A stretch of DNA of 48,198 nt from Streptomyces sp. ISL-66 (GTDB lineage: Bacteria > Actinomycetota > Actinomycetes > Streptomycetales > Streptomycetaceae): positions 1 to 48,198 of the forward strand of contig NZ_JAGGOW010000155.1 in assembly GCF_018614135.1 (NCBI RefSeq). The letters run 5' to 3'. The position numbers were made by a program, and so were the translations under genes. Of this stretch, positions 14,751 to 23,126 are shown piece by piece (within the stretch, counting starts at the first letter, position 1; every line of letters starts with the position of its first letter). The notes under the pieces were generated by a model. The model made no database searches and was not told the origin of the DNA. It saw only the letters and a list, made by a program, of their open reading frames with translations.

Positions 14751-15551
14751 CTACGAGCCCACGGCGGGCTCCGTCTCGCGGGGCCGCAGCTCCGCGTGCT
14801 CCAGTACGTCCTTCAGGTGCCGCTCGATCACCGGCAGCACCTCTGTGATGGTGATCTCGCGGCCCAGTTCGTACGAGAGCGAGGTCACACCGGCGTCCCG
14901 GATCCCGCAGGGGACGATCCGGTCGAACCAGGTGTTGTCCGGGTTCACGTTGATCGCGAAGCCGTGCATCGTGACGCCCTTGGCGACCCGGATGCCGATG
15001 GCCGCGAGCTTGCGGTCCTCGCGGCGCTGGCCGGCGTTCGACGGGGCGTACTCGGGGCCGTTCAGACGCGGGTCGAACTCCTCGTCCGCCAGGCGCGGGT
15101 CGAAGTCCAGGGAGAGCCCGCCGATCTTCGGGCGCTCCTCCACCGGATCGCCGAGCACCCAGACCCCGCTGCGCCCCTCGACGCGGGTGGTCTCCAGGCC
15201 GAATTCGGCGGCGGTGCGGATCAGCGCGTCCTCCAGGCGGCGGACGTGGGCGACCACGTCCACCGGGCGGGGCAGCTTCATGATCGGGTAGCCGACCAGC
15301 TGGCCCGGACCGTGCCAGGTGATCTTGCCGCCGCGGTCCACGTCCACGACGGGCGTGCCGTCGAGCGGCCGCTCGCTGTCGGCGGTGCGCCGGCCCGCCG
15401 TGTAGACCGGCAGGTGCTCCAGCAGCAGGCAGGTGTCCTCGATCTCGTCCGCGAAGCGGGCCGCGTGCACCCGGCGCTGTTCTTCCCAGGCCACCGTGTA
15501 CTCCACGGCCTCCGGTCCGAAGCCCAGACGGACAAACCCAAGCTCAGCCAC
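14751..15551 (-). CDS. lipB: Lipoyl(octanoyl) transferase
   Basis: A 266-aa cytoplasmic enzyme that moves octanoate from acyl carrier protein to the lipoyl-domain lysine, the step before LipA. The HGPGQLVGYP motif, catalytic Lys181 (RKLAAIGIRV) and catalytic Cys215 (VPCGIRDAGVTSL) are present. The GTG at 15551 follows GAGGAGG by about 8 nt. Between the core strand ending GGLSLD and Lys181 there is an acidic insert of about 33 residues with the doubled motif FDPRL (DFDPRLADEEFDPRLN). It makes the protein longer than the roughly 210-230 aa of most LipB. I believe such an insert occurs in other Streptomyces. Confidence 0.96.
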   Translation of the reverse strand: MAELGFVRLGFGPEAVEYTVAWEEQRRVHAARFADEIEDTCLLLEHLPVYTAGRRTADSERPLDGTPVVDVDRGGKITWHGPGQLVGYPIMKLPRPVDVVAHVRRLEDALIRTAAEFGLETTRVEGRSGVWVLGDPVEERPKIGGLSLDFDPRLADEEFDPRLNGPEYAPSNAGQRREDRKLAAIGIRVAKGVTMHGFAINVNPDNTWFDRIVPCGIRDAGVTSLSYELGREITITEVLPVIERHLKDVLEHAELRPRETEPAVGS

Positions 15552-15639
15552 CGCGGTGCCTCCTCGTTGAACCTGCCGTCGAACGTGCTGTGTGCACGTA
15601 TCACACCAGGCAAGGGTACGGCGGCCCGCTCCCGGGCCG

Positions 15640-15942
15640 TCAGCCGCCCGGTCCGGGCCCCCGCGGGGGCCTCGCGGGCCGCCTGCCGCCCTTCGCCGGC
15701 CGGTCCGGGTCCTCGTCCGCCCGCGGCAGCCGCCGGTGCCCCTCGGAGTGGTCGTTCACCCAGCCGCAGACCCCGCAGGCGTAGCGCCCGTCGAGACCCG
15801 CGATGTACGTCCCGCAGCGCCGGCACTCCGCCTCGGTCAGCTCGGGGGCCGGGAGCGGCGCCGTGGACTGTGCGTAGCTGCCGTCGCCGTCGAGGCGCTC
15901 GGAGCTGCCGGGGGGATGCTCCCCGGTGGGCCGGCGGGTCAT
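15640..15942 (-). CDS. Small zinc-ribbon protein (100 aa)
   Basis: A Pro/Arg-rich soluble protein with one four-cysteine zinc ribbon in the middle: CRRC, 13 residues, then CGVC (CRRCGTYIAGLDGRYACGVC). A WVNDHSEGHRR segment and a basic, low-complexity tail follow. It probably binds one zinc ion; no function is known. The ATG at 15942 is taken as the start because the upstream frame runs through the divergent promoter region. It is 88 bp upstream of lipB on the same strand and could be its operon leader. Confidence 0.7.
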   Translation of the reverse strand: MTRRPTGEHPPGSSERLDGDGSYAQSTAPLPAPELTEAECRRCGTYIAGLDGRYACGVCGWVNDHSEGHRRLPRADEDPDRPAKGGRRPARPPRGPGPGG

Positions 15943-16116
15943 GGGCCGCAGCGTACGCGGGTGGAGGGGGTGGGTCCGTAAAGAGCCATACCGGTTCTGC
16001 ACACGATCGGATGAATGTGGGGCAGAGGGGGCGGTGTGGGCGGAGTTCGCCGCTACATTCACGCCGTTCACAGGGGCCGGGACTCCGGTCCGTCGCGTCA
16101 GGAGACCGTGGAGCCG

Positions 16117-17556
16117 ATGACGGAACGACCTGCCCAGCGTGTCCCCAACCGGCAGCTCGCGGCACTGATCGCCGAGGCCGGGTTCTCCAACGCCGGGCTC
16201 GCCCGCCGCGTGGACCAGCTCGGTCTGGAGCACGGTCTCGACCTGCGGTACGACAAGACCTCCGTGACGCGCTGGCTGCGTGGGCAGCAGCCGCGCGGCA
16301 CCACCCCGGCACTGATCGCGGAAGTGTTCACCCGGCGCCTCGGGCGGCGGCTGTCGGCCCAGGACCTGGGGCTGGACGCGTGCGCCCCCGTGTACGCCGG
16401 GCTGGAGTTCGCGGCCACCCCGGAGGAGGCCGTCGACATCGCCAGCGGCCTGTGGCGCAAGGACTCGGGCTCGCACGCGGAACTGCGGAAGATCGCCTTC
16501 ACTCCGGCCGGGCTGGTGGTGCCCAGCCGGGACTGGCTCATCGGCCGGGCCGACGAACGCGTCGGCCGGGGAGCGGACCAGGCCGCCGCCCGGATCCCGG
16601 CGCAGGGCCGGACCTCGGTGCCCCGCCAGCGGCAGATCGACCGCGGGCCCGGTCAGCGGGTGACGGGCGGTGACATCGCGGCGCTCAGATCGGTCAGCGA
16701 GCTGTTCCGCACCCTGGACCACGCCTACGGCGGCGGCCACGCCCGCCAGGCCCTGGTGCGCTACCTGGAGCACGAGGCGGAGCCGATGCTGCGCGGCACC
16801 TACGGGGAGAACACCGGGCGCCGGCTGTTCTCCGCCGCCGCGGACCTGACCCGGCTCGCGGGCTGGACCTCGTACGACATCGCCGCGCACGGGCTCGCCC
16901 AGCGGTACTTCGTGCAAGCGCTGCGGCTCGCCCAGGCCGCCGCGGACCGGCCGTACGGGGCGTTCGTGCTGATCACCATGAGCCGGCAGGCGGTCTACCT
17001 CGGCCACGGCCGGGAGGCGGTGCAGCTGGCGCGCGTGGCCCAGCAGGGCGTGGGCTCGGGCCCGCCGCCGGTGGTGCAAGCGCTGCTGCACTCGGCGGAG
17101 GCGCGCGGACACGCGGTGCTCGGCGAGGTCAGGGCCGCGACGGCGTCCCTGGTGCGGGCCGAGCGGGCCCTGGGCGCGGCCCGGCCGGGGGACGACGTGC
17201 CGCACTGGGCGCGGTGCTACGACGAGGCGCAGCTGGCGGACGAGTTCGGGCACTGCCACCGGGACTTGCAGCAGTACCGGGCCTCGGCGCAGCACGCGGA
17301 GCGCTCGCTCCAGCTGCGGTCCCCGGCGTACGCGCGCTCGCGGCTCTTCTGCCGGGTGGTGCTGGCGACGGCCCGGCTGGGGCTGGGCGAGCTGGACCAG
17401 GCGTGCGCGCTGGGCGCGGAGGCGGCGCAGCAGGCGATGGAGATGCGGTCGGTGCGTGCGGTGGAGTACGTACGGGACTTCGAGCGGCGGCTGGAGCCGT
17501 ACCGGGACGCGTCGGCGGTGCGGACGTACCGGGACCGGGTGGCCGCCTTGTCGTGA
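16117..17556 (+). CDS. NsdA-like transcriptional regulator with TPR region
   Basis: A 479-aa regulator. The N-terminal part (residues about 8-70: QLAALIAEAGFSNAGLARRV, then KTSVTRWLRGQQPRG) is an XRE-like DNA-binding domain. The remainder is built of helical TPR-like repeats. This arrangement matches NsdA, a negative regulator of development and antibiotic production in S. coelicolor, and its paralogues (family knowledge from memory). The ATG at 16117 has GGAG 12 nt upstream; an in-frame GTG at 16108 is possible but too close to it. It is divergent from the zinc-ribbon gene. Its target genes are unknown. Confidence 0.82.
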   Translation: MTERPAQRVPNRQLAALIAEAGFSNAGLARRVDQLGLEHGLDLRYDKTSVTRWLRGQQPRGTTPALIAEVFTRRLGRRLSAQDLGLDACAPVYAGLEFAATPEEAVDIASGLWRKDSGSHAELRKIAFTPAGLVVPSRDWLIGRADERVGRGADQAAARIPAQGRTSVPRQRQIDRGPGQRVTGGDIAALRSVSELFRTLDHAYGGGHARQALVRYLEHEAEPMLRGTYGENTGRRLFSAAADLTRLAGWTSYDIAAHGLAQRYFVQALRLAQAAADRPYGAFVLITMSRQAVYLGHGREAVQLARVAQQGVGSGPPPVVQALLHSAEARGHAVLGEVRAATASLVRAERALGAARPGDDVPHWARCYDEAQLADEFGHCHRDLQQYRASAQHAERSLQLRSPAYARSRLFCRVVLATARLGLGELDQACALGAEAAQQAMEMRSVRAVEYVRDFERRLEPYRDASAVRTYRDRVAALS

Positions 17557-17631
17557 CCCCGCGGACCCGCTGCCGGGGCGCTGCGCGGGCTCCGCGACTC
17601 GATCTCCCCCGGTCTGCCGCCCGGAGGCTTC

Positions 17632-17670
17632 CCCCGGCGGGGCCGGACGCGTCGTCCGGCCCCGCCGGGG
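17632..17670. terminator. 18-bp perfect hairpin, bidirectional terminator
   Basis: Arm 17632-17649 (CCCCGGCGGGGCCGGACG) pairs perfectly with 17653-17670 around a CGT loop. It lies between the convergent NsdA-like and FAD-oxidoreductase genes. Confidence 0.85.
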
Positions 17671-17676
17671 GGTGCC

Positions 17677-18936
17677 TCAGGCCGCCACCGGGAGCGCGGC
17701 CCGCGGTGCGGCCGGGAGCGGGATGCCGAAGTCGCGCAGGACGGCCCCGGAGGCGCGGCGGGCGGAGCGCAGGGCGCCCTCGACGGTGTTGGTGTCCCGG
17801 TGGTCGCCGCACACGTACAGCCCGGCCAGCACCCGGACGGGGCGGCGGGTGTCCTGTGGCGGGGGCATGGCGGGCACGGCTTCGGGGGTGTGGTGGACGG
17901 CGAGGAGCTCCCAGTCCCGGGTCGAGGTCTCGTAGAGCCGGGCCAGGCGCGAGGCGACCGTGCGCGCGGGCGGCGGCGGGCCGAGGACGGTGGTGGTGAC
18001 CAGGCTGCGGCCGGACGGGGCGCGCGTCGGGTCGACGGCGCTCATCACGGCGGTGTGGGCGACGGGCCAGTCGGGGTCGCCGTCCAGCAGCAGCGAGCCG
18101 TCCCAGGGGAGCGGCCCGGCGCCGGTGGCGGTGGCGTGGTGGATGACGGTGACCTGGTGGAAGCCGGGCACGCGCAGCCCCGGGAGCAGTTCGGCGGCGG
18201 CCCGGGCCCCGGTGGCCAGGACGACGGAGCGGCAGCTGAAGTCGCCGTGCTCCGCGGTGGTCACGAGGTTGGTGGCGACGGAGCGGACGCGGACCCCGGT
18301 GCGTACGGTGCCGGGCGGCAGCGCGGCGGCGAGCAGCCCGGGCAGGGTCGCCGCGCCGCCCTCGGGCACGGCGAGGCGGCCGCGGGCGAAGGTGCGCAGG
18401 GCCAGGTCGGCGACGCGGCTGGAGGTGGTGAGTCCGGGATCGCGCAGGAGCGCGGCGAGGAGCGGGCGCAGCGTCGTACCGAGGCTCCTGGAGCTCAGGG
18501 CGGCGTGCGCGGTGCGCTCGGGGCGGGCGAGGAGGCGCTCCTCGGGCAGGGCGGCGAGCCGCGCGAGGGCGGCGCCGACGCGTGCCTGATCGAGGGAACC
18601 GCTGGTCAGGGCGCGGGCGGGGGTGAGCGCCCCGGCGCGGAGCGTCCGGCCGTCGGCGTGGACGCGGGCCCCGGGCGCGAAGGGCCGCAGGACGAGGCGC
18701 TCCAGGCCGGGGGTGCGGGCCGGCTCGGTGTAGGCGGTGTTGAGGAACTGTCCGATCCGGTCGAGCCGGAAGCCGTCCACGGTCTCGGTGGCCATGCGGC
18801 CGCCGGGGTCGTCGGCGCTCTCCAGGACGATGACCGTGACCCCCGCCGCGATCAGGTGGTGTGCGGCCGAGAGCCCGGAAACTCCGGCTCCCACGATGAC
18901 TACGTCCGCATGGTGTGCGTGTGCGCTGTGGAGCAC
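17677..18936 (-). CDS. FAD-dependent amine-oxidase/desaturase-like oxidoreductase
   Basis: A 419-aa flavoprotein. The N-terminal dinucleotide fold VVIVGAGVSGLSAAHHL and the ribose-binding acidic strand end VLESADDPGGRM are classic for the amine oxidase/phytoene desaturase superfamily. A second FAD contact appears as VVLATGA, and the C-terminal YVCGDHRDTNTVEGALRSARRA closes the FAD site. No signal peptide is seen. The substrate is unknown; protoporphyrinogen-, carotenoid- and amine-oxidising relatives share the fold. The GTG at 18936 follows GGGGAGGGG by about 3-6 nt. The gene seems to be a single transcription unit. Confidence 0.85.
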   Translation of the reverse strand: MLHSAHAHHADVVIVGAGVSGLSAAHHLIAAGVTVIVLESADDPGGRMATETVDGFRLDRIGQFLNTAYTEPARTPGLERLVLRPFAPGARVHADGRTLRAGALTPARALTSGSLDQARVGAALARLAALPEERLLARPERTAHAALSSRSLGTTLRPLLAALLRDPGLTTSSRVADLALRTFARGRLAVPEGGAATLPGLLAAALPPGTVRTGVRVRSVATNLVTTAEHGDFSCRSVVLATGARAAAELLPGLRVPGFHQVTVIHHATATGAGPLPWDGSLLLDGDPDWPVAHTAVMSAVDPTRAPSGRSLVTTTVLGPPPPARTVASRLARLYETSTRDWELLAVHHTPEAVPAMPPPQDTRRPVRVLAGLYVCGDHRDTNTVEGALRSARRASGAVLRDFGIPLPAAPRAALPVAA

Positions 18937-19143
18937 GTGCCCCTCCCCGAGGTCGGCCCGGCTGTGTGGGGATCCTCCTTCCCCCAACCGACTCCGGCGG
19001 AACCAGAGTTGGGCGGCCCATTACCGCCCGGACGGTCAACTCCGGTCGCACACCGGTCGCATTCGGCTCACGTACGGTCGCACGCGGACAGCGCCGTGCT
19101 CCCCCTCCGGGCCCCCTCAGGGCCCTCGGGCCCCCCTGCCGGG
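18937..19143. promoter_or_regulatory. Upstream region with three CGGTCGCA copies
   Basis: This gap holds the FAD-gene promoter. CGGTCGCA occurs at 19043-19050, 19054-19061 and 19074-19081 (starts 11 and 20 bp apart, close to one and two helical turns). This is compatible with a regulator binding one DNA face. No regulator is known for it. G/C-rich runs at 19090-19135 may form the terminator of the next gene. Confidence 0.4.
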
Positions 19144-20046
19144 CTAGGCCTCGGAGGCCGTCAGGGCGGCCCTGATCGACTCGTCGATGCCGGGGTGACG
19201 GAAAACGAAGCCGGACTCCAGCAGCCGGGTCGGCAGCACCCGCTGACTGCCCAGCACGTCCTGGGCGAATTCGCCCAGCACCACGCGCATGACGGGAGCC
19301 GGTACGGCGAACAGCGCCGGCCGGTGCAGGACCCGGCCCATGGCGGCCGTGACCTCGCGGTTGGTCAGGGGCTCGGGGGCGGTCAGGTTCACCGGCCCCC
19401 TCATGGCGGGGTTGTCGACGAGGTACCGCAGGGCGGCGATCTCGTCGTGCATCGAGATGTGCGACCAGTACTGGCGGCCGTTGCCGAGCCGGCCGCCGAT
19501 GCCGGCCTTGAAGATCGGGAACAGCTTCCCCCAGGCCCCGCCCTCCGCCGCGACGACCAGCCCGGTACGGGCGAACACGGTCCGGACCCCGGCGTCCCGG
19601 GCGGGGGCGGCCGCGGCCTCCCACTCGACGCACACCTCCGGCAGGAACCCGGTTCCCGCCGGAGCGCTCTCGTCGACGGGCCGGTCACCCGTATCGCCGT
19701 AGTAGCCGACGGCGGTCCCGCAGACGAACACCTCGGGCGGCTCGGCCATGGCGGCGACGGCCCGCGCCATGGCGGCCGTGCCCTTGACCCGGCTGTCGCG
19801 GATCTCCCGCTTGTACGCGTCCGTCCAGCGGCGGTCCCCGACCCCGGCGCCGGCGAGGTGCACGACGGCTCCGCAGCCGGCGAGTCCGGCGGGGTCCACG
19901 TACCCCCGCGCCGGGTCCCACCGCGCCTCGTCCGGGGCGGCCGGCTCCCGCCGCACGAAGCGGACGACTTCATGGCCGTCGGCCCGTAGATCCCGCCCGA
20001 GGGCGCTGCCGATGAGGCCGGTGGCACCGGTGAGTGCGATACGCAT
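19144..20046 (-). CDS. TIGR01777-family epimerase-like protein (extended SDR)
   Basis: A 300-aa NAD(P)-binding protein. The N-terminal Rossmann motif is GATGLIGSAL, followed by VVHLAGAGVGDRRW, the family-specific GTAVGYYGD and the C-terminal DUF1731-type region (VLGEFAQDVLGSQRVLPTRLLESGF). These match TIGR01777/SDR39U1 (YfcH-like) proteins, whose substrate is not known. The usual YxxxK appears altered, as is common in this family (GYYGDTGDRPVDE). It is transcribed towards the FAD gene and ends 207 bp before its start. Confidence 0.9.
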   Translation of the reverse strand: MRIALTGATGLIGSALGRDLRADGHEVVRFVRREPAAPDEARWDPARGYVDPAGLAGCGAVVHLAGAGVGDRRWTDAYKREIRDSRVKGTAAMARAVAAMAEPPEVFVCGTAVGYYGDTGDRPVDESAPAGTGFLPEVCVEWEAAAAPARDAGVRTVFARTGLVVAAEGGAWGKLFPIFKAGIGGRLGNGRQYWSHISMHDEIAALRYLVDNPAMRGPVNLTAPEPLTNREVTAAMGRVLHRPALFAVPAPVMRVVLGEFAQDVLGSQRVLPTRLLESGFVFRHPGIDESIRAALTASEA

Positions 20047-20260
20047 GCCCTCATCCTGCCGCCTTCTCGACGCGCCGACCCCACGCCTGGGCCGGGCGGC
20101 CCTCTCCCGCTGCGCGGGGCCTGTCCCCTCCCCGCCCTTCCACCGTTCCCAGGGCTCCGCCCTGACCCGTAGAGCCCGAGCTCCGCCCTGGCCCCCGGGG
20201 CTCCGCCCCAGACCCCGCGCCTCACACGCCGGCGAGGCTGAAATGGAGCGGGCCGGAGCC
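20047..20260. other. Intergenic GC-rich run of CTCCGCCC units
   Basis: No gene is visible. The stretch holds several diverged copies of GGGCTCCGCCC-like elements (for example GGGGCTCCGCCCC near 20200), which form short hairpins and probably end VIT-gene transcription. Such elements are common between Streptomyces genes. Confidence 0.5.
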
Positions 20261-21010
20261 TCAGGAAGGAGCCGAGCCCAGCCAGGTGCCCACCGCGTAG
20301 GTGACGGCCATGGCCAGGGCGCCGCCGGCGACGTTGCGCAGGACGGCGCGGCCGGCCGGGGCCCCGCCCAGCCGTGCGCTGAGCACCCCGCACAGCGTCA
20401 GGGCCACCAGCACCCCGCCCGCCGTCACCGGCACCCGCCAGGACGGCCCCGGCAGGACGATCGCCAGCAGCGGCAGCAGCGCCCCCACCGTGAAGGCCAC
20501 CAGGCTCGCCAGCGCCGCGTGCCACGGGTTCGCCAGCTCGTCGGGGTTGATCCCCAGTTCCACGCGCGCGTGCGCGCGCAGGGCGTCCCGCTCCGTCAGC
20601 TGTTCCGCGGCCTCCCGCGCCACCTCCCCGCTCAGCCCGCGCGCCACCAGCAGCCCCGTCAGTTCCTCCAGCTCCTCTTCCGGCGACTCCGCCAGCTCCC
20701 GCCGTTCGAGGTCGAGCGCCGCCTCCTCGGAGTCCCGCTGGGAGCTGACCGAGACGTACTCCCCGGCCGCCATCGACAGCGCGCCCGCCAGCAGGCCCGC
20801 GACCCCCGCCGCCAGGATCGCCTGGCGCGAGGTCGTGGCCCCGGCGACGCCCACGACGAGGCCGGCCGTCGAGATGATCCCGTCGTTCGCGCCGAGCACC
20901 CCCGCGCGCAGCCAGTTCAGCCGCGTACTGATCGCCGCGCTCTGCACACCGCCGCTCCCGCCGACGCCCGTACCGCCACCACTGTCCACCGTTTCCGTCA
21001 CGCCCCCCAC
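20261..21010 (-). CDS. VIT1/CCC1-family membrane transporter
   Basis: A 249-aa integral membrane protein of the vacuolar iron transporter superfamily. It has the diagnostic first helix LRAGVLGANDGIISTAGLVVG and GLLAGALSMAAGEYVSVSSQRD. A cytoplasmic, Glu-rich metal-binding segment (about residues 90-155) follows, then three C-terminal helices. Members move Fe2+ or Mn2+ out of the cytosol, so metal detoxification or storage is expected. The start is uncertain: GTG at 21010 or GTG at 21001 (VTETVDS); a G-run lies between them. It is divergent from the phosphatase gene. Confidence 0.87.
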   Translation of the reverse strand: MGGVTETVDSGGGTGVGGSGGVQSAAISTRLNWLRAGVLGANDGIISTAGLVVGVAGATTSRQAILAAGVAGLLAGALSMAAGEYVSVSSQRDSEEAALDLERRELAESPEEELEELTGLLVARGLSGEVAREAAEQLTERDALRAHARVELGINPDELANPWHAALASLVAFTVGALLPLLAIVLPGPSWRVPVTAGGVLVALTLCGVLSARLGGAPAGRAVLRNVAGGALAMAVTYAVGTWLGSAPS

Positions 21011-21078
21011 TGTCGTGCCCCGCGCCCGGCAGGGCCACCCGGCGTGCGCGCGGTCCGCGCCGGTACCAGGGTGGAGGA

Positions 21079-22263
21079 GTGAGACGCGAACGCGAGGAGC
21101 CGGGCTGGATGCGCGGTGCCCCGCCGCCGCGCTGGGCCCGGTTCGCGCCCGCGGCGGCGCTGGTCGTACTGGTCCTCGCGCAGCGCCTCACACCGGGCGA
21201 CGTGGAACTCGGCTACTTCCTGGCCGGGCTCCCACCGGTGGCCGCCTTCGCCTACGGCGCCGCCGGGACGGCCGTCTTCGCCGGCATCGTGCTCGTGCTC
21301 CTCGGCATGCCGGGCATCGCCGTCGCGCACGCCCGGGGCTCCGATCTCGCCACCGTCGCGGTCATCGGGGTGCTCAGCGTCGTCGTCGCCTGGGTCCGAA
21401 AACGCCGGGACGCCCAGCTGGTCAGCGTGCGCAGCGTCGCGGAGGCCGCCCAGCTCGCCGTCCTGCCGCCCGTCGCCGAGCGGGTCGGGCGGATCCGCTG
21501 CTCCGGCCTCTACCGGGCGGCCCAGCGCGGGACCCTGGTGGGCGGCGACCTGTACGACGTACGGGTCGGGCCCTTCGGCGTGCGTGCGGTCGTCGCCGAT
21601 GTCCAGGGCCACGGCCTGGCCGCCGTCGGTACGGTGGCCTCGCTGCTCGGCGCCTTCCGGGAGGGGGTCCTGGACGACCCGGAGCTCTCGGCGGTGGCGG
21701 CCCGGCTGGAGCGGCGGCTGCTGGCGGACGCGGCGGCCAAGCCGGTGGAACACGCGGAGTTGTTCGTCACGGCGGTGCTGATGGAGTTCCCGCCCGGGGC
21801 CGGCTTCGTACGGATCGTGTCCTGCGGGCACCCCCCGCCCCTCCTGCTGCGCGGCTTCGTGGCCTCGGAGCTCGACGTGCCCCCCGGCCCTCCCCTCGGT
21901 CTCGGTCTGGCGGGCGCGGGCGCCCCGGCCCGGCCCGCCGAGCTCCCGGTCCTTCCCGGGGACCGGCTGCTGATGTACACGGACGGCGTGACGGAGGCCC
22001 GCGACGCGGCGGGGTGCTTCTACCCGCTGGCCGCGCGCGTGCCCGTACTGGCCTCGGACGCGGCGGGGCTCGCCCGGGCGGTGTGGCGGGACCTGGAGTC
22101 CTTCACCGGGGGCGGGCCCCGCGACGACGTGGCGCTGCTCGTGCTGTCGCCCGAAGAGGAGCCGGACGGTACGGGGCCGCACGCCGTGACGACGGCTCCG
22201 GGACGACTGCTCCGTGAGGAGACCCCCGCGGCGGAGGCCCCCGAGACGGGCGGGGAGGGGTAG
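21079..22263 (+). CDS. Membrane-anchored SpoIIE/PP2C-type serine phosphatase
   Basis: A 394-aa protein. Three or four N-terminal membrane helices (about residues 22-105) are followed by a PP2C/SpoIIE catalytic domain. The metal-binding motifs are GGDLYD, VADVQGHG, MYTDGVTEARD and the final GGPRDDVALLVL. Such proteins dephosphorylate anti-anti-sigma factors in partner-switching systems, but no anti-sigma or STAS gene lies nearby, so the partner is elsewhere. The start is uncertain: GTG 21079 has GGAGGA almost touching it, whereas ATG 21109 (MRGAPPPRWARF) has GAGGAG 11 nt upstream. The tail after the domain is acidic and low in complexity. Confidence 0.9.
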   Translation: MRREREEPGWMRGAPPPRWARFAPAAALVVLVLAQRLTPGDVELGYFLAGLPPVAAFAYGAAGTAVFAGIVLVLLGMPGIAVAHARGSDLATVAVIGVLSVVVAWVRKRRDAQLVSVRSVAEAAQLAVLPPVAERVGRIRCSGLYRAAQRGTLVGGDLYDVRVGPFGVRAVVADVQGHGLAAVGTVASLLGAFREGVLDDPELSAVAARLERRLLADAAAKPVEHAELFVTAVLMEFPPGAGFVRIVSCGHPPPLLLRGFVASELDVPPGPPLGLGLAGAGAPARPAELPVLPGDRLLMYTDGVTEARDAAGCFYPLAARVPVLASDAAGLARAVWRDLESFTGGGPRDDVALLVLSPEEEPDGTGPHAVTTAPGRLLREETPAAEAPETGGEG

Positions 22264-22276
22264 GAGTGCTGTCTGC

Positions 22277-22540
22277 CTACGCCGCTTCGCGGATGAAGGA
22301 CCGGACCATCTTGCAGGTGACGTTGGACGGCCGGCGGATGCCCGTCCGGACCGCCATGGTGCGGATCTTGCGGTTGGTGGCGCGCTGGACGTCATACGTG
22401 CCCGAGTCGAGGAGCGATATCGCCAGCCGCATCGCCTTCAGCCCCCGGTTGTGCCTCTCGTACCACTCGCGGGGCAGCCCTGCGGGCAGCGGCTTCTTCT
22501 TGATCTGCTCGATGGTGTGCGTGGTCATGGCAGTGGCCAT
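22277..22540 (-). CDS. Small basic hypothetical protein (87 aa)
   Basis: I do not recognise it. It is basic and predicted helical: MATAMTTHTIEQIKKKPLP, then GLPREWYERHNRGLKAMRL and a Lys/Arg-rich end IRTMAVRTGIRRPSN. One Cys is near the end. Codon use is less GC-biased than in neighbours. The ATG at 22540 has GGAGG 7 nt upstream; an internal ATG at 22528 is weaker. The basic charge suggests nucleic-acid binding (inference). It is convergent with the phosphatase gene (13-bp gap) and divergent from the ArsC-like gene. Confidence 0.6.
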   Translation of the reverse strand: MATAMTTHTIEQIKKKPLPAGLPREWYERHNRGLKAMRLAISLLDSGTYDVQRATNRKIRTMAVRTGIRRPSNVTCKMVRSFIREAA

Positions 22541-22646
22541 CTACAGCCTCCGAACTGGTGGTTGGCGTCCCGTCGTTCTTCCTTGATTTTACCGGGGACC
22601 ACTGACAAAGGCCCTGGCCAGGCACCGCTTCGATAGGCTTCCGGGC

Positions 22647-23018
22647 ATGGAGATCTGGATCAATCCCGCCTGTTCGAAGTGCCGCAGCGCACTGACCCTG
22701 CTCGACGCGGAAGGGGCCGAGTACACCGTCCGCCGCTACCTGGAGGACGTCCCCTCCGAGGCCGAGATCCGCGAGGTGCTGGGCCGCCTGGGCCTGGAGC
22801 CGTGGGACATCACCCGTACCTCGGACCCCCTCGCCAAGGAGACCGGCGTGCGGGAACTGCCGCGCGAGGAGACCGAGGCGGCCCGGCAGCGCTGGATCAG
22901 CCACCTCGCGGCGCATCCCAAGCTGATCCAGCGGCCGATCATCACGGCGGAGGACGGCACGGCGGTGGTGGCCCGCACGGACGAGGCGGTACGGGACGCC
23001 CTGTCCCGCAAGGCGTAG
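22647..23018 (+). CDS. ArsC/Spx-family thioredoxin-fold protein
   Basis: A 123-aa cytosolic protein. It starts MEIWINPACSKCRSALTLL with a Cys9-x-x-Cys12 redox site. It continues with the typical VRRYLEDVPSEAEIREVL and RELPREE segments and ends LIQRPIITAEDGTAVVARTDEAVRDAL (the PI..PI-like region of ArsC/YffB/Spx). Glutaredoxin-dependent arsenate reductases and Spx regulators share the fold. No ars genes are nearby, so an arsenate role is unproven. It starts 106 bp from the divergent 87-aa gene. Confidence 0.88.
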   Translation: MEIWINPACSKCRSALTLLDAEGAEYTVRRYLEDVPSEAEIREVLGRLGLEPWDITRTSDPLAKETGVRELPREETEAARQRWISHLAAHPKLIQRPIITAEDGTAVVARTDEAVRDALSRKA

Positions 23019-23126
23019 CCGACCGCGACCGGCCGCCCCATCCCGTCAGCCGGCCCCCACGTCCCGTCAGCCTTCACCCCGTCCGTCCAGGCCCGTCCCC
23101 CGGGCCCCGGTCCGGGGCTCCGGACC

